Shown: positions 26,254 to 36,934, numbered from the stretch's first letter. The stretch: 64,000 nucleotides of DNA from Pedobacter segetis (GCF_016623585.1 NZ_JAEHFY010000007.1:1-64000); one strand, 5' to 3'. Program-made: numbers and translations. Notes: generated by a model not told the origin, from the sequence alone.

Positions 26254-28044
26254 CTATTTTTTGTTCTGTTGTTGTTGGCGCATCATATCTTCCATCTTTT
26301 TCTGCCAGCCGCTCTGTTTCTTTTTGGTCTCTGGCTTTTTCTTGTTTTCTTGTATTTGTGCGTGTATCTTATCATCATCTACAAACCTCCTGATAAAATA
26401 TTGTTGCGAAAAAGTAAGGATGTTGGCACAGAAATAATAATAATTTAAACCTGCCGGGTAGCTATTTAAAACACCAAAGAAGATAAGCGGAGTAATGTAG
26501 CCTATGTATTTCATCTGGCCCTGGGCACCAGAAACCTGATTATTAAAATAGGTGTAAACCAAGGTAGAAATAGTCATTAAGATACACATTAAACTAATAT
26601 GGTTTCCTAAAATGGGCAAATTAACGCCAAGTTTAAAGAAATCATCATAGGTTGATAGATCATGCATCCATAAAAAACTTTCATGCCTTAACTCAAATAA
26701 ATTTGGGAAAAAGTAAAAGAAAGCGAGTATAAACGGCATTTGGAAAACCATGGGCAAACATCCGCCCAAAGGGTTTACCCCGGCTTGTTTATATAGCTTC
26801 AGATATTCTTGTTGTACCAAAGCTTGGTTGCCCTCGCCAACTTTTTTCTTTATCTCATCCATTTCGGGTTTTAGAACCCTCATTTTTGCCATGGATAAAT
26901 AAGATTTGTAGGTAAAAGGGAATAAAACCGATTTTAAGATTATCGTTAACAATAAAATGATCAATCCGTAGCCTAGGCTTAAGCTTTCAAAGAAATTGAA
27001 GATGGGCAATACCAAAAACCTGTTGATCCATTTCAAAGGCCCCCAACCCATTTTAACCATTTTCTCTAGATCATGGCCTTGATCTTTTAATTGGCTAAAC
27101 TTGTTAGATCCAAAATAAAAGCTCATGTCATAACTGTTGATCTCTTGGTTTTTATATGGCAAGCTCAATTTTGCGCCGTAAGCTTTTACCGCAGAACTGT
27201 CTGGCAAAGTAGCTATCTTAACTTCGGCTTTGCTAAAACCGTCTTTTGGGAACAAAGCAGCAGAAAAAAAGTGTTCTTTAAATGATACCCAATTGGTTTT
27301 ACCTTTATCTAAAAATTTATCCTCATCTTTATGCTCGCTCAAATAATCAACCGTTCCATCTGCATTTTGGAAGTAGGTTGTAGAACCCATCCTCTCATTT
27401 TTGATGTCTTTTTCTTGTTGTAACAGCTTTGTGTTCCAATCTAAGACCAAAGTATTGTTGGTAATGATATTCTGGAAACCCTTAACATCTGCCTTAAACC
27501 CAACCTGATAAGCTTCTGGTGCTAAGGTGTAGGTATATTCTACAGAGGAGCTATCTGGGTTAAGCAGTTTCATAACTACCTTGCCGTTGCTAGCTTCTAC
27601 CTTTTTAAAATAATTATTGGTTGTATTTGCAACTGCATTTACGCCTTTATATTCAAACCCAAAATTTGTTTCATCTGGGTTAAACAAGATAACCGGCTTA
27701 CCTTGGTAGGTGGTTTCTCCTTTTACCTGTACACTTGCAATTTTACCGCCTTTGTTAGAGATACTGATTTTTAGGTTTTTATTTTCTAAAACCGTGAATT
27801 CTTCTTTGGTAGATGCAATGTTTTGTGCCGCCGTATCTAAATTGTTTTTTGTGCCGGTAATTTCAGCCTTTGTTTGCGTTGTTAAGGTATCTTTATTTGT
27901 TACGCCGATGTTTTTTGCCCTAGCTAAAGAGTCTTGTAGCAATTGTTCTTTTTTTACTTCCTCTGATGATGGCTTTAAAAGAAAGGTTGATCCAACTAAT
28001 ATAACTAATATCAGGAATAAACCTGTAAACGTATTTCTATCCAT
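26254..28044 (-). CDS. yidC: membrane protein insertase YidC
   Basis: YidC inserts proteins into the inner membrane alone or with SecYEG. The 596-aa protein has an N-terminal membrane anchor (MDRNTFTGLFLILVILVG), a large periplasmic domain (about 80-330), and a C-terminal core of about five helices with NPLGGCLPMVFQMPFILAFF. The C-terminal tail is basic (KKPETKKKQSGWQKK, RQQQQNKK), which favours ribosome binding. It lies 31 bp after pyrG on the same strand. Confidence 0.95.
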   Translation of the reverse strand: MDRNTFTGLFLILVILVGSTFLLKPSSEEVKKEQLLQDSLARAKNIGVTNKDTLTTQTKAEITGTKNNLDTAAQNIASTKEEFTVLENKNLKISISNKGGKIASVQVKGETTYQGKPVILFNPDETNFGFEYKGVNAVANTTNNYFKKVEASNGKVVMKLLNPDSSSVEYTYTLAPEAYQVGFKADVKGFQNIITNNTLVLDWNTKLLQQEKDIKNERMGSTTYFQNADGTVDYLSEHKDEDKFLDKGKTNWVSFKEHFFSAALFPKDGFSKAEVKIATLPDSSAVKAYGAKLSLPYKNQEINSYDMSFYFGSNKFSQLKDQGHDLEKMVKMGWGPLKWINRFLVLPIFNFFESLSLGYGLIILLLTIILKSVLFPFTYKSYLSMAKMRVLKPEMDEIKKKVGEGNQALVQQEYLKLYKQAGVNPLGGCLPMVFQMPFILAFFYFFPNLFELRHESFLWMHDLSTYDDFFKLGVNLPILGNHISLMCILMTISTLVYTYFNNQVSGAQGQMKYIGYITPLIFFGVLNSYPAGLNYYYFCANILTFSQQYFIRRFVDDDKIHAQIQENKKKPETKKKQSGWQKKMEDMMRQQQQNKK

Positions 28045-28075
28045 TTCGTGATTTTCTAATCTCCTTTATCAAAAA

Positions 28076-29689
28076 TTAATTTTTCTTTTTTGTGTTTTCT
28101 AAGCAAGCGGCGACAAATTTAACAAAAAGTGGGTGAGGATTGGCTACTGTTGATTTTAATTCTGGGTGGAATTGTGCAGCAACAAAAAACGGATGGTTTT
28201 TTAACTCTACTATTTCTACCAAATTATTATCCGGATTAATGCCCGAAGCTATCATGCCGCCATCTTCATATTGTTTTAAAAATTTGTTGTTAAACTCATA
28301 ACGGTGTCTGTGGCGTTCAGAAATTTTTGATTTACCATAGATATTAGCGGCCTTTGTACCTTTTTTAAGCTCGCAAACATAAGAACCTAATCTCATTGTG
28401 CCGCCTTTTAGGGTAATTTTTTTCTGATCTTCCATCATAGAGATCACGGCTCCTTTCTCTTCTTGGTCCATTTCTGTACTGTGTGCATTTTTAATTCCCA
28501 ATACGTTTCTACCATATTCTATCACGGCACACTGCATCCCTAAACAGATCCCAAAAAAAGGAATCTTGTTTTCCCTAATGAATTGAATAGCAATGATCTT
28601 ACCTTCGATTCCTCTGTTGCCGAAACCTGGGGCAACTAAAACGCCATCTAAATGGCCTAATTTAGTTTGGACGTTTTCTGGCGTAATACCCTCAGAATGT
28701 ATGCACTCTACCCTTACCTTGCACTCGTTTTGTGCGCCGGCATGTATAAATGCCTCGGTTATTGATTTGTAGGCATCTGGCAGCTCTACATATTTACCAA
28801 CCAAACCTATCTTGGTTTCTGATGTCGGGTTTTTTAGCCTGCCCAAGAAATCTTTCCAATGATCTAAGTTCGGTTCGTTTTTTAAGGGCAATTTTAATTT
28901 TGATAATACGGTTCTATCCAATTGTTCTTTCAACATCAATAACGGAACATCGTAAATCGTTTTTGCATCAACAGATTCTACAACTGCGTTAAGGTTAACG
29001 TTACAAAACAAGGCGATCTTTTTTCTTAATTCTTGTGATATATGATGCTCTGTTCTGCAAACCAGAATATCTGGTTGTATGCCGTATTCTAACAACATTT
29101 TTACCGAGTGCTGCGTGGGTTTTGTTTTTAACTCTCCGGCCGCCGCTAAAAAAGGCACTAATGTTAAATGTATAACAATGGCATTGTTAGAACCTACTTC
29201 CCATTTAAACTGGCGAACAGCTTCTACAAAAGGAAGAGACTCTATATCGCCAACGGTACCACCAAGCTCTGTAATAACAATATCATACTGTCCGTTTTGG
29301 CCCAAAAGGCTCATGTTGCGCTTAATTTCATCTGTAATATGTGGCACAACTTGTACCGTTTTACCTAAATAAGCACCTTCTCTTTCTTTATTGATTACGT
29401 TTTGGTAAATCCTTCCGGTGGTAATGTTGTTTGCTTGCGATGTTGGTACGTTTAAAAAGCGCTCATAATGGCCTAGATCCAAATCTGTTTCGGCGCCGTC
29501 TTCTGTTACATAACATTCGCCATGCTCATAAGGATTGAGTGTTCCCGGATCGATATTGATATAAGGGTCAAATTTTTGGATGGTTACGGTGTAACCCCTG
29601 GCTTGTAAGAGTTTGGCTAATGATGCGGAAATAATACCCTTCCCTAAAGACGATGTAACGCCTCCCGTAACAAAAATATACTTGGTCAT
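28076..29689 (-). CDS. pyrG: CTP synthase
   Basis: PyrG converts UTP to CTP with glutamine. The 537-aa protein has the synthetase opening [19 protein letters not shown], the [15 protein letters not shown] motif, and a C-terminal glutamine amidotransferase domain with the nucleophile Cys in FFGICLGMQ near residue 385 and a catalytic His in AAQFHPEL near the end. A -7 box lies about 70 bp upstream, so the leader is long enough for control by nucleotide levels, but no leader structure was recognised. Confidence 0.96.
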   Translation of the reverse strand: MTKYIFVTGGVTSSLGKGIISASLAKLLQARGYTVTIQKFDPYINIDPGTLNPYEHGECYVTEDGAETDLDLGHYERFLNVPTSQANNITTGRIYQNVINKEREGAYLGKTVQVVPHITDEIKRNMSLLGQNGQYDIVITELGGTVGDIESLPFVEAVRQFKWEVGSNNAIVIHLTLVPFLAAAGELKTKPTQHSVKMLLEYGIQPDILVCRTEHHISQELRKKIALFCNVNLNAVVESVDAKTIYDVPLLMLKEQLDRTVLSKLKLPLKNEPNLDHWKDFLGRLKNPTSETKIGLVGKYVELPDAYKSITEAFIHAGAQNECKVRVECIHSEGITPENVQTKLGHLDGVLVAPGFGNRGIEGKIIAIQFIRENKIPFFGICLGMQCAVIEYGRNVLGIKNAHSTEMDQEEKGAVISMMEDQKKITLKGGTMRLGSYVCELKKGTKAANIYGKSKISERHRHRYEFNNKFLKQYEDGGMIASGINPDNNLVEIVELKNHPFFVAAQFHPELKSTVANPHPLFVKFVAACLENTKKKN

Positions 29690-29760
29690 GATGGATTTAA
29701 CTATTAAATGCTTAAAGAAGATGCTTAAAATCTACTTTTTAAAGCTATTTGTACGGGGTT

Positions 29761-29768
29761 CAAAAGTA
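29761..29768 (-). promoter_or_regulatory. -7 promoter box (TACTTTTG) of pyrG
   Basis: It is an exact TAnnTTTG match on the minus strand, about 72 bp before the pyrG ATG, leaving a 5' leader of roughly 65 bases. Confidence 0.5.
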
Positions 29769-29886
29769 GGGTTTTTATTTAACTCTATATTACTTGTTGA
29801 GAAAATAGATTGCTGTGGAAAAGGAAATGTTACATAGAACAGACTTCAAGCGGTGTTTTCAGATGATCGGATTGATTAAAATGTTT

Positions 29887-29894
29887 TAGTTTTG
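29887..29894 (+). promoter_or_regulatory. -7 promoter box (TAGTTTTG) before the gene at 29.9 kb
   Basis: It is an exact TAnnTTTG match, 4 bp before the ATG at 29899, which again implies a leaderless message. Confidence 0.5.
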
Positions 29895-29898
29895 CAGC

Positions 29899-30330
29899 AT
29901 GAGTGAAATCTATAAAAGTCTGTTATTAAGGTATCAAAATTATTTTTTAGAGTTTTATCAGTTATTAGAAGATAAAGAGGCCACAAAACCAAAAGATCTG
30001 TCTAAAGCGGTTATGGTTAAGGGTTTTTTTGAAAGTTTACCAGAATTTGATGCCAATTTTGAGATAGAAATGTCTATCGCTACCCAGATGGAAGGCTTGA
30101 AAAGCGTTTGGACAGCGCAATTTAACGAAGATGGCTTTAGTGTGCGTTCTTATACCCTAGATGGTTTGGATGAGTTAAACGAGTGGTTTTTCCATTACCA
30201 TGATGATATTAAAGAATACGAAGGCAACCTGTTTACCGATGGGGATTGGGACCTGTTTTTAGAGGAAATAGCAGAGATAGACAACCAAGGTTTAAAAGAT
30301 GTTGAGATAGATTTTGTTTTTAATAATTAA
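29899..30330 (+). CDS. hypothetical acidic cytosolic protein
   Basis: The 143-aa protein is strongly acidic with no signal or membrane segment. It has repeated short motifs of Asp/Glu and aromatic residues (WFFHYHDDIKEYEG, DGDWDLFLEEIAEID). I do not recognise a family. A near-leaderless promoter lies just upstream, and it is convergent with the DUF2254 gene. Confidence 0.6.
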   Translation: MSEIYKSLLLRYQNYFLEFYQLLEDKEATKPKDLSKAVMVKGFFESLPEFDANFEIEMSIATQMEGLKSVWTAQFNEDGFSVRSYTLDGLDELNEWFFHYHDDIKEYEGNLFTDGDWDLFLEEIAEIDNQGLKDVEIDFVFNN

Positions 30331-30376
30331 GAAAACAAAGTATGGATAGCTAAATGGCAAGCATGGGTTGTGTGTT

Positions 30377-31597
30377 TTAAAATATGTTTTCTGCCGATTT
30401 TTCTTTCACAAGCCTTAAAAGTTTTTTTATGTTTTCATTTTCTGCAATCGAGGATAATTGGGGGAGCAACAGCAATAATTCTTTTTGTACCATCCTATCG
30501 TTTTTGCCATAATCCCATATTGGGATGATGGTTTCCAAAAAGATATGGTCAAAGCTTAATTCTTCTGAGATTATCCTTGCTTTACCATCTTTATTGGTAA
30601 TGATGGTTTTAGAAAAATGTGCGATACGGTAAGCATATAATTCAAATAGCGAACGTAAACTTATAATTGCCGTACCAGGATCGTTAATTCCGGGGCTTAA
30701 GGCTTTTAAGGCAATTTCTGTAAGCTGCCTAAAGCCGTAAAAATAATTTTCTTCAATAGATTCTGATTTATGGAGAAACAGGCACTCGGCTATTTTTACT
30801 TTTACGTCTTGGGCTAAATCAACATCAACATTTGCGATAACCATGTTTTTTAACAATGGGGTGCCAGGTACTGCCACAATATCAACCATGCAGTTATGTT
30901 TATCGCATAAATGCAAAAGGCTATTTTTATCATAACCTTCATAAATGCCAGAAACTAACGCCTTTATTTTGAATTTTTGGTCTAAATTGATCGTAACCGC
31001 TGTGGTTTCTTCTAAAGGGCAGGCATCTTCCATTATCTCTAAGGTATTATCGTAAATCTTCTTGATAATTACGTTGTATTTTACGCTCTGGGTAATGTAA
31101 TGCAGAAAATATATGAACAAGAAAATATCGGAAATGGTGATGATGATGAGCAAATAAATGCTTAAAGAAGGGATATATAGCCCAGAATTAATATCCCTAA
31201 TGGTGCTCAATAAAAAAAAAGCATAAACAATGGTACCAATGTATATGCCCAAAACAATCTGTTGAAACCTATTACCGATAAGCTTATCCAAAACCCTGTT
31301 GCTCATTTGTGATGCTGCTTGGTTTAAAACGATCATCACCATAGAAAAACTGAAAACAGCTAAAGAAATAATACCTGCGGCAATAGAAGAAATTATGCTT
31401 CTAGCGGTTGTTGCATCCTTAATGTTAAGCCAATCTATAACAGATTTAAAATGTTTCCCTTGAGATGAAAAGTCAAAAGCCATCATCCCGATGGCTAATA
31501 TCAAGAATAACAGACCAATAAGGGCGGGATAAAAAGAAATACTATTTAGGATATTATGGTATCGGTTTAAAAACCAAAATTTTAATTTACTTAACAT
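30377..31597 (-). CDS. DUF2254 membrane protein
   Basis: This 406-aa inner-membrane protein has four helices in the first 170 residues (for example FYPALIGLLFLILAIGMMAF and IAAGIISLAVFSFSMVMIVL) and a cytosolic or periplasmic C-terminal domain. The segment ARSIISSIAAGIISLAVFSF and the ALSPGINDPGTAI stretch match DUF2254, whose role is unknown. It is probably transcribed alone: the next minus-strand gene upstream ends 65 bp away. Confidence 0.8.
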   Translation of the reverse strand: MLSKLKFWFLNRYHNILNSISFYPALIGLLFLILAIGMMAFDFSSQGKHFKSVIDWLNIKDATTARSIISSIAAGIISLAVFSFSMVMIVLNQAASQMSNRVLDKLIGNRFQQIVLGIYIGTIVYAFFLLSTIRDINSGLYIPSLSIYLLIIITISDIFLFIYFLHYITQSVKYNVIIKKIYDNTLEIMEDACPLEETTAVTINLDQKFKIKALVSGIYEGYDKNSLLHLCDKHNCMVDIVAVPGTPLLKNMVIANVDVDLAQDVKVKIAECLFLHKSESIEENYFYGFRQLTEIALKALSPGINDPGTAIISLRSLFELYAYRIAHFSKTIITNKDGKARIISEELSFDHIFLETIIPIWDYGKNDRMVQKELLLLLPQLSSIAENENIKKLLRLVKEKSAENIF

Positions 31598-31662
31598 ATC
31601 TTTTAATGAAATAAATGATAAGCAATAATTTATCCAAACAAGTTATGGTTGTTAATTTAAAC

Positions 31663-34377
31663 CTATTGTCTTAATTCATAAGTATAAACAGCCCTGCCTA
31701 TGTTCCCGTTGGCATCGATCCCTTCAATGGTAATCTTGTAGGGGCCTTTATCATCACTGTTGTAAAACTCAAAACTTCCTTTTCCATCTTTATCTGTGAT
31801 AACGTAAGGATTCCAATAAATAGTGGTGCGGTTATCTTGTGCTTGCAAGCTAGTTCTTGGGCCGGCAAATTTAGGGGTATAAAATTCTCTATCTGCAGAA
31901 TATCCCCTGGGCTTATAGGTTAACACGTTAGTAGGCCCAAAAAGGTCTTTTAATTGTTCTTTTGTAACCGGCGTTTTCTTCAATTCTTTCATATTTATAG
32001 AAACTACGCCGCTGGTTCCATTTAATTTATTGATGCCAGTGAGGCCGTCGTTATTAAAAACCTCTATATTATCAATGGCCTTTGGATCTAAACTAGCAAG
32101 ATAATTAACATCTACCTGTAAGCCGTTTACATAAATTTCTATCGGTACCTTTAAACCTTGGTTGTATGTTTTTGAAAGATAGAGTTGTTGATCTTGGTAA
32201 GTAAGGCCGGCTGCGCTTAAGCAATTAACCAAAAGGTTACAACCTTGAAATTGCGCCCCGTCTAATTGCCTATCGGCTATTGGGCTTAAACCTGTTAAAG
32301 CAGGATAGTTGGAATGGTCGATTTTTTTGGTGGCGGCAGCTTTAACTACAACTTCTCTTAACAAAAATGCGCTCTGATGCTCAATTTTGCTGCTTTTTAG
32401 ATAAGTTTCCAATGCGCTATCGATATTTAGAACATCATCTGCAGAATTGATGTTTTTATAAATTGAGGGGAAGGCTTCCCCATCTACGTTTATCCTTAAA
32501 TTTTTTGAATCGAGGTTGTTTCTGGCATTGATTACCACTTCTGAAGAATCTTTAAATATGAGGTTTTCAAATTTAAAATGGCCTTCTTTATCTGTGGTAC
32601 CGGTGGTGTTAAAGTACTTATCTGGTATTTGAAACAATATTCTCCCGTTTTGTAAGGGAAGCCCATCGTTTTTTCTAATTGTGCCACTAATGGTTAGGCT
32701 GTTTTCTGGAAATGCAACAATATTTGGAGATTTATCTGCTGCTACGTCTTTATAAACAAACTTTACATAGCCTTGGGTAAGCATCAGGTTATCTAGGTCT
32801 GTTATTTTTTTAGGGCCAACATTTTTAAAGTAATAGTTGGGTTTTTCTATGTAACCGGCTAAATCAGAATTTAGCAAGAAATAACTCAGAATGGTTGTGG
32901 CCTTATCATCGTCATAAGGTACTTTTGCCTCGTTAATAACAGAAACTGCATAATTTCCAGCTGTCATATCCAAACCTCCGGAAGTTTGGATGCTCATTTT
33001 AATTTTAGACCGACTTTTATATGCAGGTAAATCTGGCCTAAGGGTTATCTTCATATCGTCTTTTCTTTGGATAAAAGTTAATCTTTCGCTCAAAGGTTCA
33101 AAGGCTTGGTTTAATAAGGATATTTGTAAAATGCCCGTAGGGAGTTTATCAACCGGGATGTTAATATTAAAATCTTTTACTCTTACAATGCTTTGTGCCG
33201 CATAAAACAAAGTTTTGCTGTTTTGGGCCGCAATATAAAATAACTGATTTTTATTGTTCTCTAAATAAGCATCGTTAGCTTTTATATGTATGTTAAGGCT
33301 ATCTTTTTTTATTTCTGTTGAAAGGGTAATGCCGTTGCTTTTAACGTTTGGCAGGGGCAGGGTTTTTTGTTTTCCGTTAGGGAATTTAACATTTGCAAAA
33401 TACTTTCTATCCTTTTTAGGGGTCATTTCAAAATTTCCTATACCAACGTGGCTTGGGCTTATAGTGGCTATTTCAATGCCTTGATCATCAACAATTTTAC
33501 CGGTAAAGTTTGCCCCTAAGCCATCAGATCTTTGTGCTTTAAAAGCTACTTTGGTGGTTATGCCGTCTATTAGATCCCCACCTTCTGGGAAAAACTGTAA
33601 GTCGTACTCTAAAATTGCGGTTTTTAGCGGGAAAGTTGCCATTAAGGTTCTATTATCGCCTGCATCTAAAGAAGTTGTTAGGGTGCCGGTATTTAGCGCA
33701 ACTTTATTATCGGTATTAAAATTGAAAAAAACCTCTCCCTTGGCATTGGTGGTTTCACGTCCTCTAGCCACACGTTCATAATCGGCAGTTACTTCCCAAT
33801 TTACTTTCTTATCTGCCAAAACTTTACCGTACTCGTCTTTAAATATTATTTTGGTCTTAACGTTTTGAGATTTATCGTTTATGCTACCATCAAAATTAAT
33901 CTGTGTGATCAAAGTTTTACTAAGTGCATTGCCAATCACAATATTTTTTTTAAAAAAATAGGCTTCCCCAAAGTTAAGCATCCATTTTGTGTAGGCCCTT
34001 AAATGATAGTTTCCTTCTTTAAAATTAGGATAAGGCAATAGGAAGCTGCCTTTGCCAACGCTATTTTTTATGGGGATTTTCAGGCTTTCTACAACAGAAT
34101 CTTTTTGGTTTATTAGATCTACGTACAATATTTTACTGATGGGAGATGGCAAATGGTTTTCTAAGGTAACATAAGCCTTAAACCATATCGTATCGCCAAC
34201 GGCATAATAAGGTTTATCAAAACTTAAATAAGTTTTTTCTGATGGGAAATCATAAGATTGCTTCGCCTTTTTATCGGCCAACTCTTTTAAAGTAATATTT
34301 TTAGTTTGGCTAAACCCACTAAAAGAGAGGATAATTGTTGGTATTAATATAAAAAAGAAGACTTTAAAGTTGTTCAT
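31663..34377 (-). CDS. exported MG2-like protein with a TonB plug domain
   Basis: The 904-aa exported protein has a signal peptide (about 1-24, FSGFSQ), a macroglobulin-type MG2 domain (KTYLSFDKPYYAVGDTIWFKA near residues 48-68), several Ig-like and carboxypeptidase-regulatory-like segments (about 180-660), and a TonB-dependent-receptor plug-like domain (LREVVVKAAATKK to SGVVSINMKEL, about 697-845). No receptor beta-barrel follows. This combination is frequent in Bacteroidota but its role is unknown; adhesion, envelope integrity or protease trapping are possible. Confidence 0.72.
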   Translation of the reverse strand: MNNFKVFFFILIPTIILSFSGFSQTKNITLKELADKKAKQSYDFPSEKTYLSFDKPYYAVGDTIWFKAYVTLENHLPSPISKILYVDLINQKDSVVESLKIPIKNSVGKGSFLLPYPNFKEGNYHLRAYTKWMLNFGEAYFFKKNIVIGNALSKTLITQINFDGSINDKSQNVKTKIIFKDEYGKVLADKKVNWEVTADYERVARGRETTNAKGEVFFNFNTDNKVALNTGTLTTSLDAGDNRTLMATFPLKTAILEYDLQFFPEGGDLIDGITTKVAFKAQRSDGLGANFTGKIVDDQGIEIATISPSHVGIGNFEMTPKKDRKYFANVKFPNGKQKTLPLPNVKSNGITLSTEIKKDSLNIHIKANDAYLENNKNQLFYIAAQNSKTLFYAAQSIVRVKDFNINIPVDKLPTGILQISLLNQAFEPLSERLTFIQRKDDMKITLRPDLPAYKSRSKIKMSIQTSGGLDMTAGNYAVSVINEAKVPYDDDKATTILSYFLLNSDLAGYIEKPNYYFKNVGPKKITDLDNLMLTQGYVKFVYKDVAADKSPNIVAFPENSLTISGTIRKNDGLPLQNGRILFQIPDKYFNTTGTTDKEGHFKFENLIFKDSSEVVINARNNLDSKNLRINVDGEAFPSIYKNINSADDVLNIDSALETYLKSSKIEHQSAFLLREVVVKAAATKKIDHSNYPALTGLSPIADRQLDGAQFQGCNLLVNCLSAAGLTYQDQQLYLSKTYNQGLKVPIEIYVNGLQVDVNYLASLDPKAIDNIEVFNNDGLTGINKLNGTSGVVSINMKELKKTPVTKEQLKDLFGPTNVLTYKPRGYSADREFYTPKFAGPRTSLQAQDNRTTIYWNPYVITDKDGKGSFEFYNSDDKGPYKITIEGIDANGNIGRAVYTYELRQ

Positions 34378-34704
34378 CAGTTTGTATTGTAAGATCTTAA
34401 ATTTAGTTTTAAAATTAAAAAAAACGATTTTTAAAAAACGATTTATACTTTTTTAACATTTAAAACAGATTATCGCATTTGTGGATTAACGAGCATCTTT
34501 CCAAAGGTTTATAGATAAGTTTGATTTAAAGGTTATATCCATCTATAAAGGGATGTTGGTCAATACCAGCCGTTTAGTTGATTGATGGGTATTAAAAATC
34601 TTGATCTTGGGTTCCAAAAAGTAAAACACATCATAAAATGTGTCAAAAATCGTGTTTTTTCTTTCTCTAATGCCTTAATGTTAAAGGTTGAGTTATTTAG
34701 CCAA
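34378..34704. other. intergenic stretch without a recognised gene
   Basis: I see no coding or RNA gene in this 327-bp gap. A one-mismatch -7 box (TAAATTTA) on the minus strand could drive the MG2/plug gene. AT-rich runs (aaaaaacg...) occur but no terminator hairpin with a T tail is clear. Confidence 0.4.
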
Positions 34705-36024
34705 CTATTCTTTATAATTGAACCATTTAGCTAACTCTTTATAGGTTACTTTTTTACCGTACATTAAAATGCCAACTCTGTAAATTCTAGATGCTACCCA
34801 AGTTGTAAAAACAAAACCGATCACTAGTAAAACCATTGATAAAGCAATTTGCCATCCCGGTACACCAAACGGAATGCGAATCATCATGGCAATTGGAGAG
34901 GTAAACGGGATCATAGATAACCAAAATGACAATTGGCTATCGGGGCTATTTACGATTACGTTCATCCCTAGGATAAATGTAAATATCAGCGGAAGCGTAA
35001 TGGGCAACATAAATTGTTGGGTTTCTGTCTCATTATCAACAGCGGAACCAACAGCGGCAAATAATGCACTATACAAAAGGTAACCTCCTAAAAAATAAAA
35101 GAAAAATGTAGAGAGAATGTAAGTAAAATTGATGGTACCTGCGGCTTGTAAAAAATCTTGGACCTTGTTATTTGATGAAGCGGCCTTTACCACTTCTTGA
35201 TTTTGCGAACTATGGCTAGTTTGTTCTATTTTAGCTTTGCCATCATCGCTTTTAGAGAAATAACCAGATGCGAAGGTAGAAAGCCCCGTACTCAAGATGA
35301 TCCAAAGCAAAAATTGGGTAAGGCCAACGGCACCAATCCCTAAAATTTTGCCTAGCATCAATTGAAAAGGTTTAACGGAAGAAACGATTACCTCAATGAT
35401 CCTATTTGTTTTTTCTTCTATTACGCCACGCATTACCTGTGCGCCATAAATGAATAAAGAAAGATAGATCAAAAATGCGCTGATAAAACCAACAATAAAC
35501 GTTGCGCCAATGCTGGCATCTTTTTCTCCATCGGCTGTTAATTGTTTGGCACTGATAGAAATTTTTTGTTTAGAACTGTTTAACACCGAGGTATCAATCC
35601 CTGCGGCAATCAGTTTCTTATTTCTTAAAATGGTTTCCATTTGGTTTTCTATATCGTCAACAACGGCAAAACCCGGTTTCTTCTCAGAAACTATCTCGGT
35701 ATTGCCTGTTGAAGAATAATCTGAGGGGATATAGAGCAAATAGCTATTGTCTTTTTTTCTGATGTCTTTTTTTGCTTGTTCATAACCGCCTTTTAAATAA
35801 CTAAAATTTAGGGTAGATGTATTGCTCAGCTGATTTTCAAAAATGCCTGATTTATCCAAAACTTTAAAATCTTTTACATTATCATCGCCCTTTTTTGTTA
35901 AGTAGCCAACAAAAAATATCATCGCGATAAATAACGAAGGCACCAAAAAAGTCATGATCAAGAAAGATTTCTTTTTTACACGGCTCAAATATTCTCTTTG
36001 TATAATGAGGAAAACTTTATTCAT
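34705..36024 (-). CDS. NatB-like ABC-2 transporter permease
   Basis: The 439-aa membrane protein has an N-terminal basic helix (REYLSRVKKKSFLIMTFLVP) and a large extracytoplasmic loop. It has about five C-terminal helices, with ALFAAVGSAVDNETETQQFMLP typical of NatB/YhaP-type sodium or drug exporters. It lies 7 bp after its ATPase partner and is translated with it. The substrate cannot be predicted. Confidence 0.82.
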   Translation of the reverse strand: MNKVFLIIQREYLSRVKKKSFLIMTFLVPSLFIAMIFFVGYLTKKGDDNVKDFKVLDKSGIFENQLSNTSTLNFSYLKGGYEQAKKDIRKKDNSYLLYIPSDYSSTGNTEIVSEKKPGFAVVDDIENQMETILRNKKLIAAGIDTSVLNSSKQKISISAKQLTADGEKDASIGATFIVGFISAFLIYLSLFIYGAQVMRGVIEEKTNRIIEVIVSSVKPFQLMLGKILGIGAVGLTQFLLWIILSTGLSTFASGYFSKSDDGKAKIEQTSHSSQNQEVVKAASSNNKVQDFLQAAGTINFTYILSTFFFYFLGGYLLYSALFAAVGSAVDNETETQQFMLPITLPLIFTFILGMNVIVNSPDSQLSFWLSMIPFTSPIAMMIRIPFGVPGWQIALSMVLLVIGFVFTTWVASRIYRVGILMYGKKVTYKELAKWFNYKE

Positions 36025-36031
36025 GATATGC

Positions 36032-36934
36032 TTAGTTTAACTGTTTAACTTTTTCAATAAATATCTCGTTAATGGTGGGTATCACCTCTTCCAAATAGGT
36101 AATACCAGTAACCGGTATTAGCTCTAAAAGTACATCGTTGGTGTTAAAACCTTCATTCAATTTAATCTTTAACTTTTCGCCTTCATCTGTTTTTTCTGCC
36201 GAGATTAAATTAAAGGTTTTAAGGTTAGAGTCATCAAAAGCTTTATTGGTCTCTAAGAAAAAGGTGTTATTTCTGTATGCGTTTTTGATAGATTTCACAC
36301 TCCCATCCAATATCTTGTGAGATTTATGCAGCAAAGCGATGTGGTTGCAGAGCAGCTCTACGGATTCCATCCTGTGGGTAGAAAAAATAATGGTAGAACC
36401 TTTTTTGTTCAATTCTAAAATCTCGTCTTTGATGATTTCTGCATTTACAGGGTCGAAACCAGAGAAAGGTTCGTCTAAAATAATGAGCTCTGGCTCATGT
36501 AAAACCGTAGCCACAAACTGTACTTTTTGCTGCATACCTTTAGAAAGATCTTCCACTTTTTTCTTCCACCAATCCTGCATCGCCATCTTCTCGAACCAGA
36601 ATTTGATTCTTTTACTGGCTTCTGATCGGCTTAAGCCTTTCAATTGAGCTAGATAGAGCATCTGTTCGCCAATTTCCATTTTTTTGTAAAGCCCGCGTTC
36701 TTCTGGTAAGTAACCAATTTTATTGATGTGGCTTTGGTTCAGTTTTTCCCCGTTAAAAAATATCTCGCCATCATCTGGCCCGGTTATTTGATTGATGATC
36801 CTGATCAAGGAAGTTTTACCGGCACCGTTTGGCCCAAGCAAACCAAAAATAGTCCCTTTTTCTACTTCTAGGCTTACATTATCCAAAGCCCTATGTTTGG
36901 CATATTCTTTAATTATACGGCTAACTTTTAACAT
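36032..36934 (-). CDS. NatA-like ABC transporter ATP-binding protein
   Basis: The 300-aa ATPase has Walker A GLLGPNGAGKTSLIR near residues 31-45, signature LSKGMQQKVQFVAT, Walker B LIILDEPFSGFD, and the H-loop IIFSTHRME. It has the C-terminal extension found in DUF4162-type NatA subunits. It pairs with the permease at 34705-36024. Confidence 0.88.
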   Translation of the reverse strand: MLKVSRIIKEYAKHRALDNVSLEVEKGTIFGLLGPNGAGKTSLIRIINQITGPDDGEIFFNGEKLNQSHINKIGYLPEERGLYKKMEIGEQMLYLAQLKGLSRSEASKRIKFWFEKMAMQDWWKKKVEDLSKGMQQKVQFVATVLHEPELIILDEPFSGFDPVNAEIIKDEILELNKKGSTIIFSTHRMESVELLCNHIALLHKSHKILDGSVKSIKNAYRNNTFFLETNKAFDDSNLKTFNLISAEKTDEGEKLKIKLNEGFNTNDVLLELIPVTGITYLEEVIPTINEIFIEKVKQLN

